Origin: Solimicrobium sp043758755
GTDB lineage: Bacteria; Pseudomonadota; Gammaproteobacteria; Burkholderiales; Burkholderiaceae_D
Assembly: GCA_043758755.1 (NCBI GenBank)
Contig: JAYVMW010000004.1
Location: 124,001-188,000, forward strand
Direction of reading: 5' to 3'
DNA length: 64,000 nt
Shown: positions 16,146-25,677 of the stretch, piece by piece
How positions within the stretch are numbered: position 1 is the first letter of the stretch
How the letters are laid out: each line of letters opens with the position of its first letter
Position numbers and translations under genes: made by a program
The notes under the pieces: generated by a model
Database searches by the model: none
Told to the model about the DNA's origin: nothing
What the model saw: the letters and a program-made list of their open reading frames with translations, nothing else

Positions 16146-18452
16146 ATGGCTTTAAAACTACCGAAGCGATCTGTGGCAGTTGCCTCTGACAGTGATGAGG
16201 GCAAGCTATCTGAAAATATAAATCCAGCAACTTTAATTGATTTAGAGTCTGCCCAATCCGGATTTGCGCCATTAACTGATGATCCAAAAGCTCCCGCCAA
16301 AAAAGACGAACACGACAATAATTTAACTTTTATTGGTGACGTACTTGAGCAAGGGCGCGATATTAAATTGCCGCTGATCGGCCATCTGTCCCTGCAGCGG
16401 CAAATTCGTGTTCTGTTCATTTCGATGTTTGTCCTGCTTGCATTGGGGGGCTTATTCGTTTATTTGAACAGTAGCCAAAAGTACTTGGCTTCAATTCAAA
16501 ATCAGATCGCCGGAGATGCGTTGATGCACTCACAGCGGATTGGTAAAGCAGCGCCGAATGCGATTCAGGGCAAGCCAGAAGCGTTTAAAGAACTGGAAGA
16601 AAGTCGCGCTGAAATGAATGCCGACCTGAATGTTCTGATTAAAGGTGGTAACTACAAGGGTGATAATTTAGGTAGCGCCAAAACTGCAGATTTGCCGGTT
16701 TTGACAGAAGGTGAAAAAATCTGGCTGAATACCGACAAGGCATCTGACACCATTCTGAAACTGAAAAAAGAGTTGACGGGTTTTGGTCAGACACTGGAAA
16801 AATTAAATTCTATTTCACCGGTATTGCTTGAGCTGACCGAAGAGGTTTCAGCGCAAAAACTGCAGGGCGGCGGATCAGCCCGTGAAATTTCTGCATCAGG
16901 TCAGTTAGTCATGCTGACCCAGCGCTTGGGACGAAGCGCCAGTGAATTTCTGACTGCTGAGGGTGTTAATCCCGAAACGGCATTTTTGCTGGGTAAAGAT
17001 ACCAATACATTCCGCGATCTGGTCGACGGCTTTTTAAATGGCAGTGATGTATTGAAGCTGACTCCAACCAAGGATGCCGACACGCGGGCAAAATTGACAG
17101 AGCTGAAAACAACGTTTGCTGAATATCAGGCTTCCGTTTCAACCCTGTTGGGAAATCTGCAAAACTTTATCGCTGCGAAACAGGCTGAGCAGTTGGTGTT
17201 TACGGAAAACGAAGATTTGCGTATGCATCTGATTTCCGTTCAAAAGGTTTATCGTGACCATCTTGAATCAACCGGCATCGCCTTTTATTTGGTGTTGTTT
17301 TTCTTCGCATTGTCTTTGTTGCCAGCCTTTGGTATTGCTGCGGTTCTGTTGCAGGACAGCCGGAGTCGTGCAAAAGAAGCGAATGCGCGTCGTGTTGAGG
17401 CCGATATTCAAATGATGCAGGCGCAAAAGCAGGAAAACGAGGCCAAGCAGGCCAACGATCAGAACCAGGCTGCGATTTTGCGATTGATGAATGAATTGCA
17501 GGAAGTTGCGGATGGAGATTTGACGATTCAGGCAACCGTTTCTGAAGACATTACCGGCGCGATCGCTGACTCGGTTAACTATACGGTGGAAGAGTTGCGC
17601 GGACTGGTGGGACGGGTAACCAATACTGCAGAGCAGGTTACTTCAGCGTCCAATCAGGCGGAAAGTGTTTCACTTGCACTGCTGAATGCGTCACAACAAC
17701 AGGCGCGAGAAATTAAAGATGCCGGTGAATCAATGATCACCATGGCCAATGATATTACCGAAGTTTCAAAATCGGCCAATGAATCAGCGGACGTTGCGCG
17801 TAATTCGGTTGCTGCTGCTGAACAGGGCGCGAATGCGGTACAGAACGCGATTAAGGGTATGGATGAAATCCGCGAACAGATTCAGGAAACATCCAAGCGG
17901 ATTAAACGACTCGGTGAATCTTCTCAGGAAATTGGTGAAATTACCGAACTGATTTCAGATATTACTGAACAGACCAACGTGCTGGCGCTGAATGCCGCGA
18001 TTCAGGCGGCGTCTGCCGGTGAAGCCGGACGGGGATTCTCAGTGGTTGCGGAAGAGGTTCAGCGACTTGCGGAACGTTCGGCCGAAGCGACCAAGCAGAT
18101 TGGTGCGCTGGTTAAGACGATTCAAACAGATACACACGATGCGGTTTCTGCGATGGAAAAATCGACACAGGGTGTGGTCGAAGGAGCGAAACTGTCAGAT
18201 GCTGCTGGTGCTGCGTTGTCGGAAATTCGACGGATTTCCAACCAGTTGGCGGATCTGATTCAGGGTATCTCTCACTCAACACAACAACAGGCAACTTCAG
18301 CCAACGGCGTTGCTCAGAACATTCAGCATATTTTGACGATTACTGAGCAAACACAGGATGGCACTCAACAAACCGCGCATTCGATTCGTGAATTGTCCGG
18401 ACTGGCGCAAGAGTTGAAGAACTCGGTATCGCGATTCCGTGTGACAGTTTAA
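16146..18452 (+). CDS. pilJ: Type IV pilus methyl-accepting chemoreceptor PilJ
   Basis: Transmembrane chemoreceptor of the Pil-Chp array, 768 residues from ATG 16146, preceded by TAGGAGAATTAGTA. The cytoplasmic N-terminal tail is followed by a first membrane helix (about residues 87-108), a periplasmic sensor of about 270 residues with the two PilJ-type helical modules (each carrying a QR-G motif, HSQRIGK and LTQRLGRS), a second membrane helix (about 376-400), a HAMP-like segment and the signalling coiled coil. The hairpin tip reads EQTNVLALNAAIQAASAGEAGRG, close to the universal receptor signature. The C-terminus ends RFRVTV without a CheR-binding pentapeptide. Confidence 0.95.
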   Translation: MALKLPKRSVAVASDSDEGKLSENINPATLIDLESAQSGFAPLTDDPKAPAKKDEHDNNLTFIGDVLEQGRDIKLPLIGHLSLQRQIRVLFISMFVLLALGGLFVYLNSSQKYLASIQNQIAGDALMHSQRIGKAAPNAIQGKPEAFKELEESRAEMNADLNVLIKGGNYKGDNLGSAKTADLPVLTEGEKIWLNTDKASDTILKLKKELTGFGQTLEKLNSISPVLLELTEEVSAQKLQGGGSAREISASGQLVMLTQRLGRSASEFLTAEGVNPETAFLLGKDTNTFRDLVDGFLNGSDVLKLTPTKDADTRAKLTELKTTFAEYQASVSTLLGNLQNFIAAKQAEQLVFTENEDLRMHLISVQKVYRDHLESTGIAFYLVLFFFALSLLPAFGIAAVLLQDSRSRAKEANARRVEADIQMMQAQKQENEAKQANDQNQAAILRLMNELQEVADGDLTIQATVSEDITGAIADSVNYTVEELRGLVGRVTNTAEQVTSASNQAESVSLALLNASQQQAREIKDAGESMITMANDITEVSKSANESADVARNSVAAAEQGANAVQNAIKGMDEIREQIQETSKRIKRLGESSQEIGEITELISDITEQTNVLALNAAIQAASAGEAGRGFSVVAEEVQRLAERSAEATKQIGALVKTIQTDTHDAVSAMEKSTQGVVEGAKLSDAAGAALSEIRRISNQLADLIQGISHSTQQQATSANGVAQNIQHILTITEQTQDGTQQTAHSIRELSGLAQELKNSVSRFRVTV

Positions 18453-18530
18453 AGTTTGTTTTTATAATGATGAAGAATTGGCGATAACCTGCGAAGCGCG
18501 GTGTATCGCCTTTTCAATCTGTGAGGTTTC

Positions 18531-21500
18531 ATGATCTCTTCCGATTCGACGCAAAACATGCAAAATAAATTTGATACTGGCCCGTTGTCATGGGTCATGG
18601 CCGAAACTCGTGAAGCATTGATGAATGCCAAGCGTGCGCTACATGATGCTTTGGACCAGAGTGAAGAATCACAGTCAACGTTATTGAAGCACGCCAAAAT
18701 ATACCTGCATCAGGCGCATGGCGCACTGCAGATGGTTGATGTGGATGGCGTGGCAAAGCTGTCGGAGATCATTGAGTTGCTGCTGGATCGCATGACGGAT
18801 GGCCAGCTCGCGATCGAAGCCGCCAACACCGCTCCGATTGAACTGGCGCTGGACGCCATTCAGGAATATCTGGACGAATTACTGGCCAGTGGTGTGCAGC
18901 AGCCGGTCAGATTATTTCCCTGTTATCGTACTTTGCTGGCGATTAGGGGTGCTGACAGAATAAATCCGGTAGATTTGTTTTTTCCAAATTTAATTGCAGC
19001 AACGCCACTGAAATTTGTTTCGGATGAAACGGCAACGCTTCCGGTCAAAGCGCAACAAATCAATTATTCCAATACGCGCAAACGCTTTGAAATGGCACTG
19101 CTGACCTTTCTGAAGCAGACTGATGAAAAATTACTGATCGCCAGCGTCAAACAGATGCAGGGATTGATCCTCGAAGTATGGAATGCACAAACCAATTCAC
19201 AGGCTAAATCATTTTGGGGCGTGATGCATGGTTTTGCCGAACTGACAGCTGATCAGAAATTGTACGGCGAACAGAACGTGAAGCAGATCTTTGGTCGGAT
19301 CAATTTGCAGATCCGCCGCTTGGTGGATGGTGCAGTCAGCATTCCTGAAAGTCTCATGCGCGATGCACTGTTCTTCATCGCAAGAGCCGAGCACCTTCCA
19401 CCCAATGCAGCAAATGTGCATCAGGCTTATCAATTGGCGGGCCAGGTTCCGGCTAATTTTGAACTTCAGAAATTTGGTGAGATTGAAGCTGGCGCATTAG
19501 CAATCTGCAAGGAAAGACTGGCCCAGATTAAAACCCTCTGGGGAAAAATTGCCAGCGGTGAAAAAACATTTTTCGAAAAATTCGAACTGAAAATGAAAGA
19601 TTTGGCTGATGTGGGTGCAAAGCTGAAATCGCCGCCTCTGACCAAATTGATGCGTGAACTCACCGGACTTTCCCGCTACGTAATGCAGGGCAAGCCAACC
19701 GACGCCTTTTCTCTGGAAATGGCAACGAGTCTGTTATTTATAGAAAGCGCTCTGGATCAGATATCACATCTGCCGGCAGATTTTTCTGAGCGTGCCGAAA
19801 TATTGGCAGCCCGTCTGCTGTCGTTGGTCAGTGGTGAATCACTGGATAAAAGCGCACCCTGGCTTGATGAAATGTCGCAAAAAGTGCAGCAGCGTCAAAC
19901 CATGGAAGCACTGGTCGGCGAGATGCAGTCCAGCTTGCGTATTGTTGAAAAAACGCTGGATGAATACTTCAGGGACCCGACAGATAAAAGTAATCTTGTT
20001 CAGATAAATCCGATCATGCATCAAATCGCCGGTGCCCTGGCGATTCTGGATCAGGATGAGGCGAATCAGGCGCTGATGTATACGCAGGAGCTCATTGGTG
20101 AAATGGCGCAGTCCAGCGAGCCGATTGATGAATCCCTGCATACAAAAATTGCCCAAAATATTGGTGCATTGAGTTTTTTGATCGAGGCGTTGCAGACACA
20201 GCCTGAGAGCGCAAAAGCCAAATTCAGTTTTGACAGACAGAGCGGCTTTTTCAAATCGCATTTTCTTGACGTCCCGGTACAGCATCCCGTCTATGAGAAT
20301 GAGACTGCTGCGCACGCAGAAGAGTCTTCAGTTGCGCATGTGTCCACCGAGCAGGAACTGGCCGAGCAGCAGAAGCAGTCCGCCAATCTGGCAACTTCTC
20401 TGTTGGATCAACCCAATAATCCGGAAATACAGGCGCAATTGCTTGCCAGCCTAGAGCAGGAACGTTCAGTTGCCCGGCTGCTCGATGACCCCAATGCAAG
20501 TGAGCGGGTTTCGCAGGCGATTGAAGCTTTGGCGCAAACCGGTTTTGATATCGCAGACCCGCAAACAAATAAAATTATCACAGCCGTGGGTGCTGAACCC
20601 GAAGCAGTTGCCGTCCCCGTTCTGCCTTCGCATGCACCGATGCCGGTTGGCGATGATGCAGTCGATGCGGAGCTGCTGGAAGTATTTTTAATGGAAGCCG
20701 AAGAGGTCATAGCCTGCGTTAACGATACGCTCCCGATTTCCCGAAATGATCCAAGCAATCAGGATCATCTGATTACGCTGCGTCGCTCCTTCCATACCTT
20801 GAAGGGTAGTGGTCGCATGGTGGGACTTGGCATGTTTGGTAATGCGGCCTGGGCGATCGAGCAGGTCATGAATGGCTGGCTGGCCGATGCCAGGTCGGGT
20901 ACCGAGGACCTATATACTTTGCTGGCTAAAGCATCCTCAGTGTTAGGCGCGTGGGTCAATGATTTAAGTTCGAATGGCATGTCTGATGCGAACGGGAAAG
21001 CACTGATCGCTGCTGCCGAACAGTTCAGGAACAGTGGTACTTTTTCTTATCAGGAAATTGCGGAGCAGCCAGAGCCGATTCCTGAAGTGGCTCAAACAGT
21101 TCATTTTCTCGAAGAAATTCCACAACCGACTGAAACGCTTCAGGTAGTCGACTCGGATTCAAAAATAATATCGACGGAATCTCTGGTCGTTCCCGAAATT
21201 GATTTTGGATATCGACCATTGGACATATCGCAGCCATCTGACGAACCCCATACGATCGAGCCGCAAGCTTTAGCCGTGACTGATGATAATGCAGCAGTCG
21301 AGCAGCCGGTATCGGTTTCCGACGCGGATGCGTTGCCGATGTTGCCTGAAATTGATTTTGGCAGCGATCATTCTGACACGCCAGAAATATCTGATGACAG
21401 CGAATCTGTCGGACCGGAATTGGTTGATGCGGCATTGATCGAAGCGGCACCGGCAGCGCAGGAGCAGGAAACTGCAGAGCCTGTGCAGGAAGCTGAAATT

Positions 21501-24500
21501 ATTGAATTCCCTTCAAATACGGGCTATTTCCCACCGTTTGAAGATAACGTAAAAAAAATCGGCAATATCGAAATTGGCGTACCGCTGTACAACATATATC
21601 TGGCTGAAACAGATGAAATCGTCAGGTTTTTGTCACAGGATTTCTCTGAATGGCGGCATGAACCGCACCGCCCGGTTACCAGGCATGCTGTCCATGCATC
21701 CCATTCACTGGCGGGCAGTTCTGCAACGGTTGGATTCAAAGCACTGCAGGAAGTAGCGCATGCATTGGAAATGGTGCTGCAGCGTCTGGAGCGTCATCCT
21801 GTGAATTTGTTGCCCGGCGAATTTGATACGTTGGATCGTTGCATAACCTGCGTCAAAGAAATGCTGTTGCAATTTGCGCTTGCTGAAATGCCGTCGAACA
21901 AGCCGGAGCAAATTCTGGTTCTGGAGCAGTTGCTTGCAATTTTGACCGACCGGTCGCAACCGTCTGAAATGGATCTTGCTGATCTTACATTGCAGTATTC
22001 AGATGCTCAGCATCTCGGTGATGCCGTTGATGCCCGGCTGGAAGAACCGTCAGAGTCAAGTCTGGAATCCGACGCGATTCTAGTGTCGGTACCTGATGCC
22101 AGCGTACCGGTTGCGGCAGATGTTCCGACCAGTTATGAAGTTGAAGCAACCGAAGTTTCGGTTGTGCAAACCAAGTCCGAAGAAAGCAAATTATTCGACA
22201 CGTCTTCTTTACCCAAGGACGATATCGATACCGACCTGCTGCCCATTTTCCTTGAAGAGGGAAGTGACTTGTTCCCTCAGATCGGCCAGACGCTGCGCGC
22301 CTGGCAGGCTGCGCCTTCAGATCATGAAATATCCCAATCACTGCTGCGACTGTTACATACCGTAAAAGGCAGTGCGCGGATGGCCGGCGCAATGGCGCTG
22401 GGTCAGCATACTCATGACATGGAAAGTCAGATTGAGAACTTCATGCAGGCCGGTGTGGTTCCGTCAGTTGCAATCGACAGTTTATTGAACCGGTATGATA
22501 CTGCTACCTTGATGTTCGAACAGTTGCGCAATCCTGCAGCAGCAGTGCAGGCTCCTGCCGTGCCGAACGAAGAGATACACGACGATACCGCGATCGAAGT
22601 ACCGGTTGAAAAAGTTGAGGCCAAATCAGAATTGGCTCAGTACAACAGTCAGATCGCTGCCAAATTTGCAAGAACTGTGACGCCGGTTGCCGCTCCTGTC
22701 GCACCTGCGACAAATACGCCTCTGGTCAGGGTACGTGCCGATATTCTGGACCGTCTGGTCAATCAGGCCGGTGAAGTATCCATCTCGCGCTCGAGATTGG
22801 AAAATGAAGTCACCACTCTGCGTTCATCACTGCTGGAACTGAATGAAAACGTGGGACGTCTGCGCGACCAGTTGCGTGAAGTTGAAATTCAGGCAGAAAC
22901 GCAGATTTCATCACGGATGGCCATGTCGGGCGAACGGGAGTTTGATCCGCTTGAATTTGACCGGTTTACCCGCCTGCAGGAACTCACAAGGATGATGGCC
23001 GAAAGTGTCAGCGACGTTTCGACATTGCAGGTCAATATCTCAAAAACAGTTGAGGGTGCTACCGATGATCTGCATACCCAGGCGCGCCTGACTCGTGAAT
23101 TACAGCAGGATCTGATGCGTGTGCGCATGGTACCGTTTGCCAGTATTTCTGAACGTCTGTATCGCATTACCCGTCAGACCTCAAAAGAACTGGATAAACG
23201 CGTCAATCTGGATATTCGTGGCACTTCAGTTGAAATCGACCGAAGCGTTCTGGAAAAAATGGCCGGTCCGTTTGAACATCTTTTGCGTAACGCAATCGTT
23301 CACGGTATAGAAAAACGTGAAAAGCGCATCGCCCTTGGCAAAAACGAAATTGGTGAAATCCTTGTTCAGATCCGTCAGGAAGGTAATGAGGTTGTTATTA
23401 ATTTCAATGATGACGGCCAGGGTCTGGATTTAAAACGTATACGCGAAAAAGCACATCAAACCGGGTTGCTTGGGTTGGATGAAGATGTCACCGATGCCGA
23501 AGCGTCCAATCTTATTTTTGAATCGGGATTCTCTACCGCGCAGGAAGTGACCGAACTTGCCGGTCGTGGCGTTGGTATGGACGTAGTCCGATCTGAGGCC
23601 GCATCACTGGGTGGTCGGGTTTCAGTATCCTCTAACCCTGATGTCGGATCCAATTTCACCATACATTTGCCATTAACGCTGGCTGTGACGCAGGTTGTTT
23701 TGGTCAATTGCGGTGGCAAGACCTATGCCGTGCCATCTGTTCTTGTGGAGCAGGTACAGCAGCTCAAGGCCCCTGCTTTGGCCTCGGCCTATAACGAGGG
23801 CGCCATCATTTGGCAGGGGCAACGGGTTCCCATGCACTATCTGTCTACCGTTTTGGCTGATTTCGATGTATTGCCGGTTTCACAGCAATACACACCTATC
23901 CTTATCATGCGAAGTGGTAACGACCGGGTTGCCCTGCATGTCGATCAGGTGGTTGGTAATCGCGAGGTGGTTGTTAAAAATATTGGACAGCAGTTGTCGC
24001 GTATGGCCGGTATATCAGGTGCAACGGTATTGGGTTCGGGTGAGATTGTTTTGATCTTGAATCCATTGCCACTGGCGCAAAAAATGGAGCATGAGATGTT
24101 GCGTGCTCCGCGCCTGTTGCAGGAAAACAGTGAACACCCTCAGGTGTCGGCTGCAAATGATCAGTTGGGCGCAGTTTCTGAAACACAGAATGCCAGTGCA
24201 CAGCAACCTGTGCAGGGTTTGCGCCGTCACCATATTGTGATGGTCGTCGATGATTCATTGACCGTGCGTAAGGTTACGCAACGTTTGTTGCTGCGTGAAG
24301 GTTATCAGGTTGTGTTGGCCAAGGATGGCGTTGACGCGCTTCAGCAGTTACAGTCAATTACACCGGATGTGATGCTGGTCGATATTGAAATGCCTCGGAT
24401 GGATGGGTTCGATCTGACGCGAAATGTCCGTAATGATGATCGTCTCAAAAACGTACCGATCATTATGATTACATCGCGTACCGCTGATAAGCATCGTAAC

Positions 24501-24608
24501 TATGCGCAGGAACTGGGCGTGAATGCCTACTTCGGAAAACCGTATCAGGAAGATGTACTTTTGAATGCGATCCTTGGATTCCTGCCGCAATTAGACGCTG
24601 TCCAATAA
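18531..24608 (+). CDS. chpA: Hybrid chemotaxis kinase ChpA/PilL
   Basis: Giant CheA-type histidine kinase of the Pil-Chp system, 2025 residues. In order: an N-terminal degenerate Hpt-like segment (YLHQAHGALQMV, His about 63), a FimL-like helical region, three Hpt sites with conserved histidines in SFHTLKGSGRM (about 755), ASHSLAGSSATVG (about 1058) and LLHTVKGSARM (about 1276), a coiled-coil dimerisation region, an HATPase domain with N-box HLLRNAIVHG (Asn about 1587) and G-boxes NDDGQGLDL and GRGVGMDVV, a CheW domain, and a C-terminal receiver with Asp about 1951 in MLVDIEMPRMDG. Long acidic Pro/Glu linkers separate the Hpt domains. It is shorter and has fewer Hpt sites than P. aeruginosa ChpA. 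Confidence 0.95.
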   Translation: MISSDSTQNMQNKFDTGPLSWVMAETREALMNAKRALHDALDQSEESQSTLLKHAKIYLHQAHGALQMVDVDGVAKLSEIIELLLDRMTDGQLAIEAANTAPIELALDAIQEYLDELLASGVQQPVRLFPCYRTLLAIRGADRINPVDLFFPNLIAATPLKFVSDETATLPVKAQQINYSNTRKRFEMALLTFLKQTDEKLLIASVKQMQGLILEVWNAQTNSQAKSFWGVMHGFAELTADQKLYGEQNVKQIFGRINLQIRRLVDGAVSIPESLMRDALFFIARAEHLPPNAANVHQAYQLAGQVPANFELQKFGEIEAGALAICKERLAQIKTLWGKIASGEKTFFEKFELKMKDLADVGAKLKSPPLTKLMRELTGLSRYVMQGKPTDAFSLEMATSLLFIESALDQISHLPADFSERAEILAARLLSLVSGESLDKSAPWLDEMSQKVQQRQTMEALVGEMQSSLRIVEKTLDEYFRDPTDKSNLVQINPIMHQIAGALAILDQDEANQALMYTQELIGEMAQSSEPIDESLHTKIAQNIGALSFLIEALQTQPESAKAKFSFDRQSGFFKSHFLDVPVQHPVYENETAAHAEESSVAHVSTEQELAEQQKQSANLATSLLDQPNNPEIQAQLLASLEQERSVARLLDDPNASERVSQAIEALAQTGFDIADPQTNKIITAVGAEPEAVAVPVLPSHAPMPVGDDAVDAELLEVFLMEAEEVIACVNDTLPISRNDPSNQDHLITLRRSFHTLKGSGRMVGLGMFGNAAWAIEQVMNGWLADARSGTEDLYTLLAKASSVLGAWVNDLSSNGMSDANGKALIAAAEQFRNSGTFSYQEIAEQPEPIPEVAQTVHFLEEIPQPTETLQVVDSDSKIISTESLVVPEIDFGYRPLDISQPSDEPHTIEPQALAVTDDNAAVEQPVSVSDADALPMLPEIDFGSDHSDTPEISDDSESVGPELVDAALIEAAPAAQEQETAEPVQEAEIIEFPSNTGYFPPFEDNVKKIGNIEIGVPLYNIYLAETDEIVRFLSQDFSEWRHEPHRPVTRHAVHASHSLAGSSATVGFKALQEVAHALEMVLQRLERHPVNLLPGEFDTLDRCITCVKEMLLQFALAEMPSNKPEQILVLEQLLAILTDRSQPSEMDLADLTLQYSDAQHLGDAVDARLEEPSESSLESDAILVSVPDASVPVAADVPTSYEVEATEVSVVQTKSEESKLFDTSSLPKDDIDTDLLPIFLEEGSDLFPQIGQTLRAWQAAPSDHEISQSLLRLLHTVKGSARMAGAMALGQHTHDMESQIENFMQAGVVPSVAIDSLLNRYDTATLMFEQLRNPAAAVQAPAVPNEEIHDDTAIEVPVEKVEAKSELAQYNSQIAAKFARTVTPVAAPVAPATNTPLVRVRADILDRLVNQAGEVSISRSRLENEVTTLRSSLLELNENVGRLRDQLREVEIQAETQISSRMAMSGEREFDPLEFDRFTRLQELTRMMAESVSDVSTLQVNISKTVEGATDDLHTQARLTRELQQDLMRVRMVPFASISERLYRITRQTSKELDKRVNLDIRGTSVEIDRSVLEKMAGPFEHLLRNAIVHGIEKREKRIALGKNEIGEILVQIRQEGNEVVINFNDDGQGLDLKRIREKAHQTGLLGLDEDVTDAEASNLIFESGFSTAQEVTELAGRGVGMDVVRSEAASLGGRVSVSSNPDVGSNFTIHLPLTLAVTQVVLVNCGGKTYAVPSVLVEQVQQLKAPALASAYNEGAIIWQGQRVPMHYLSTVLADFDVLPVSQQYTPILIMRSGNDRVALHVDQVVGNREVVVKNIGQQLSRMAGISGATVLGSGEIVLILNPLPLAQKMEHEMLRAPRLLQENSEHPQVSAANDQLGAVSETQNASAQQPVQGLRRHHIVMVVDDSLTVRKVTQRLLLREGYQVVLAKDGVDALQQLQSITPDVMLVDIEMPRMDGFDLTRNVRNDDRLKNVPIIMITSRTADKHRNYAQELGVNAYFGKPYQEDVLLNAILGFLPQLDAVQ

Positions 24609-24687
24609 ATAAGCCGTCAGCAGACTGCCGATGAATCAAATTCATTGGAGTCTGCCCCGCACTTAAACAAATCTTCCAGGCAAAAAA

Positions 24688-24709
24688 ATACCCCGAAGTT
24701 CCGGGGTAT
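24688..24709 (-). terminator. Intrinsic terminator of the phasin gene
   Basis: ATACCCCG (24688-24695) and CGGGGTAT (24702-24709) form an 8-bp stem. Read on the minus strand it is followed by TTTTTT, so it ends the phasin transcript about 80 nt beyond the stop codon. It may also slow transcripts leaving chpA, but no T-run follows on the plus strand. Confidence 0.8.
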
Positions 24710-24760
24710 GAATTGGGGCTTAACTGTTGAACGGTTAGCACCAAGGAGACAACTGGTTCC

Positions 24761-24782
24761 AATCACCTCAACAGAGGTGATT
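24761..24782 (-). other. Stem-loop just after the phasin stop codon
   Basis: AATCACCTC / GAGGTGATT is a perfect 9-bp inverted repeat with a 4-nt loop, 8 nt downstream of the phasin stop on the minus strand. It has no T-run, and the true terminator lies further on. A 3'-stabilising hairpin on an abundant mRNA is a reasonable guess. Confidence 0.45.
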
Positions 24783-24790
24783 ATTGCTGA

Positions 24791-25357
24791 TTACGCTTTT
24801 TTGGCGCGTGGAGCAGCTTTGGTTGTTGCTTGAGAAATTTGATTCACTGCTGAATTCAAATTTGCTTCTAAAGTTTCAACAACCTGTTTGGTTGATTTGT
24901 TGATCTGGTCGTAACCAGCGTTAGCATTGCCGATGGCAGATTTTAACAATGCAATTGCGTTTTCTGAGCCGGCAGGCGCATTTTTTGAGATTTCTTCAAC
25001 AAAAGCGACTACTTTGCGATTTGTGTCAGCAACTTGAGCTTCAGCTGCTTTAGTAAATTCAGCTTGTGCACCGTTAGTGATCGAAGCCAGATGACGGGCG
25101 TAAGACAATGCTTTGTCAGCGGATGGCTGAACCTGACCAGCTGTCAGAGTGAAGAACTCTTGTGCATCTTTAGCTGAGATCAATTGTTTGGCAGCTGCAT
25201 TTGATTCTTCAAAAGCAGTTTTTGCTACTGTCATATTCAACTCAACAACTTTTTCAATGCTTTCAATCGCTTTGTTTGTGAAAACAGAAAAAGCAGCGAG
25301 GTTGGCATCAAAATTAGCTTTGGTAGCTGCTGAAAACTGTTCTGGTAATGTAAACAT
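24791..25357 (-). CDS. Phasin family protein
   Basis: Granule-associated protein that coats polyhydroxyalkanoate inclusions, 188 residues. The start is ATG 25357, preceded by AGAGGAAATT; it gives the typical opening MFTLPEQFSAATKANFDANLA. The whole protein is amphipathic helix rich in Ala, Lys and Glu, with the family stretch AKTAFEESNAAAKQLISAKDAQEFFTL and a Lys/Ala C-terminal tail (KAAPRAKKA) as in PhaP and PhaM-like proteins. PHA synthase genes are not in the window. Two operator-like sites lie upstream (25441 and 25497). Membership of the phasin family is clear; which phasin paralogue it is cannot be said. Confidence 0.9.
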   Translation of the reverse strand: MFTLPEQFSAATKANFDANLAAFSVFTNKAIESIEKVVELNMTVAKTAFEESNAAAKQLISAKDAQEFFTLTAGQVQPSADKALSYARHLASITNGAQAEFTKAAEAQVADTNRKVVAFVEEISKNAPAGSENAIALLKSAIGNANAGYDQINKSTKQVVETLEANLNSAVNQISQATTKAAPRAKKA

Positions 25358-25440
25358 AATTTCCTCTTTAGAGTAATGTGATAAATTCAATCAATAAATG
25401 GCGCGTTACGTTTCCTGGGTCAATTTCAGTATTTCCAATA

Positions 25441-25458
25441 TTGTGCAGCGCAACAAAA
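25441..25458. promoter_or_regulatory. Operator-like site 1 upstream of the phasin gene
   Basis: TTGTGCAGCGCAACAAAA lies 83 bp upstream of the phasin start. It matches the site at 25497-25514 at 15 of 18 positions and contains the TGC-NN-GCA dyad. TGC-rich dyads bound by the repressor PhaR control phasin genes in other PHA producers, so a PhaR operator is the leading inference. Confidence 0.5.
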
Positions 25459-25496
25459 CCTATTTTAAAGAGTTTCGCAACCATGTCAAGCGAAAT

Positions 25497-25514
25497 TTGT
25501 GCATTGCACCAAAA
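25497..25514. promoter_or_regulatory. Operator-like site 2 upstream of the phasin gene
   Basis: TTGTGCATTGCACCAAAA, second copy of the phasin operator-like sequence, 56 bp from the first. Its core GTGCA-T-TGCAC is a perfect 11-bp palindrome. The pair sits between the phasin gene and the divergent nitroreductase gene, so either could be controlled. The rest of 25358-25677 holds no gene. Confidence 0.5.
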
Positions 25515-25677
25515 ATATTCCAGATACTTGAAAAAACAGTGGTGACGGTTTCTGTATAATTATTTTATTTGGTAAAGCTTTGGTAATGGCGGCTATTTTC
25601 GGCCTATTTTGTGACAACAGGATGAAATATTTGCCAGACCCATACCAGACCATAGTTTCATTTAGTTGAGGAATCCC

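Noticed and set aside
20251..20568. Antisense and alternate-frame open stretches within chpA
   Set aside because: The chpA frame shows continuous domain conservation; the other frames have none and lack start signals.
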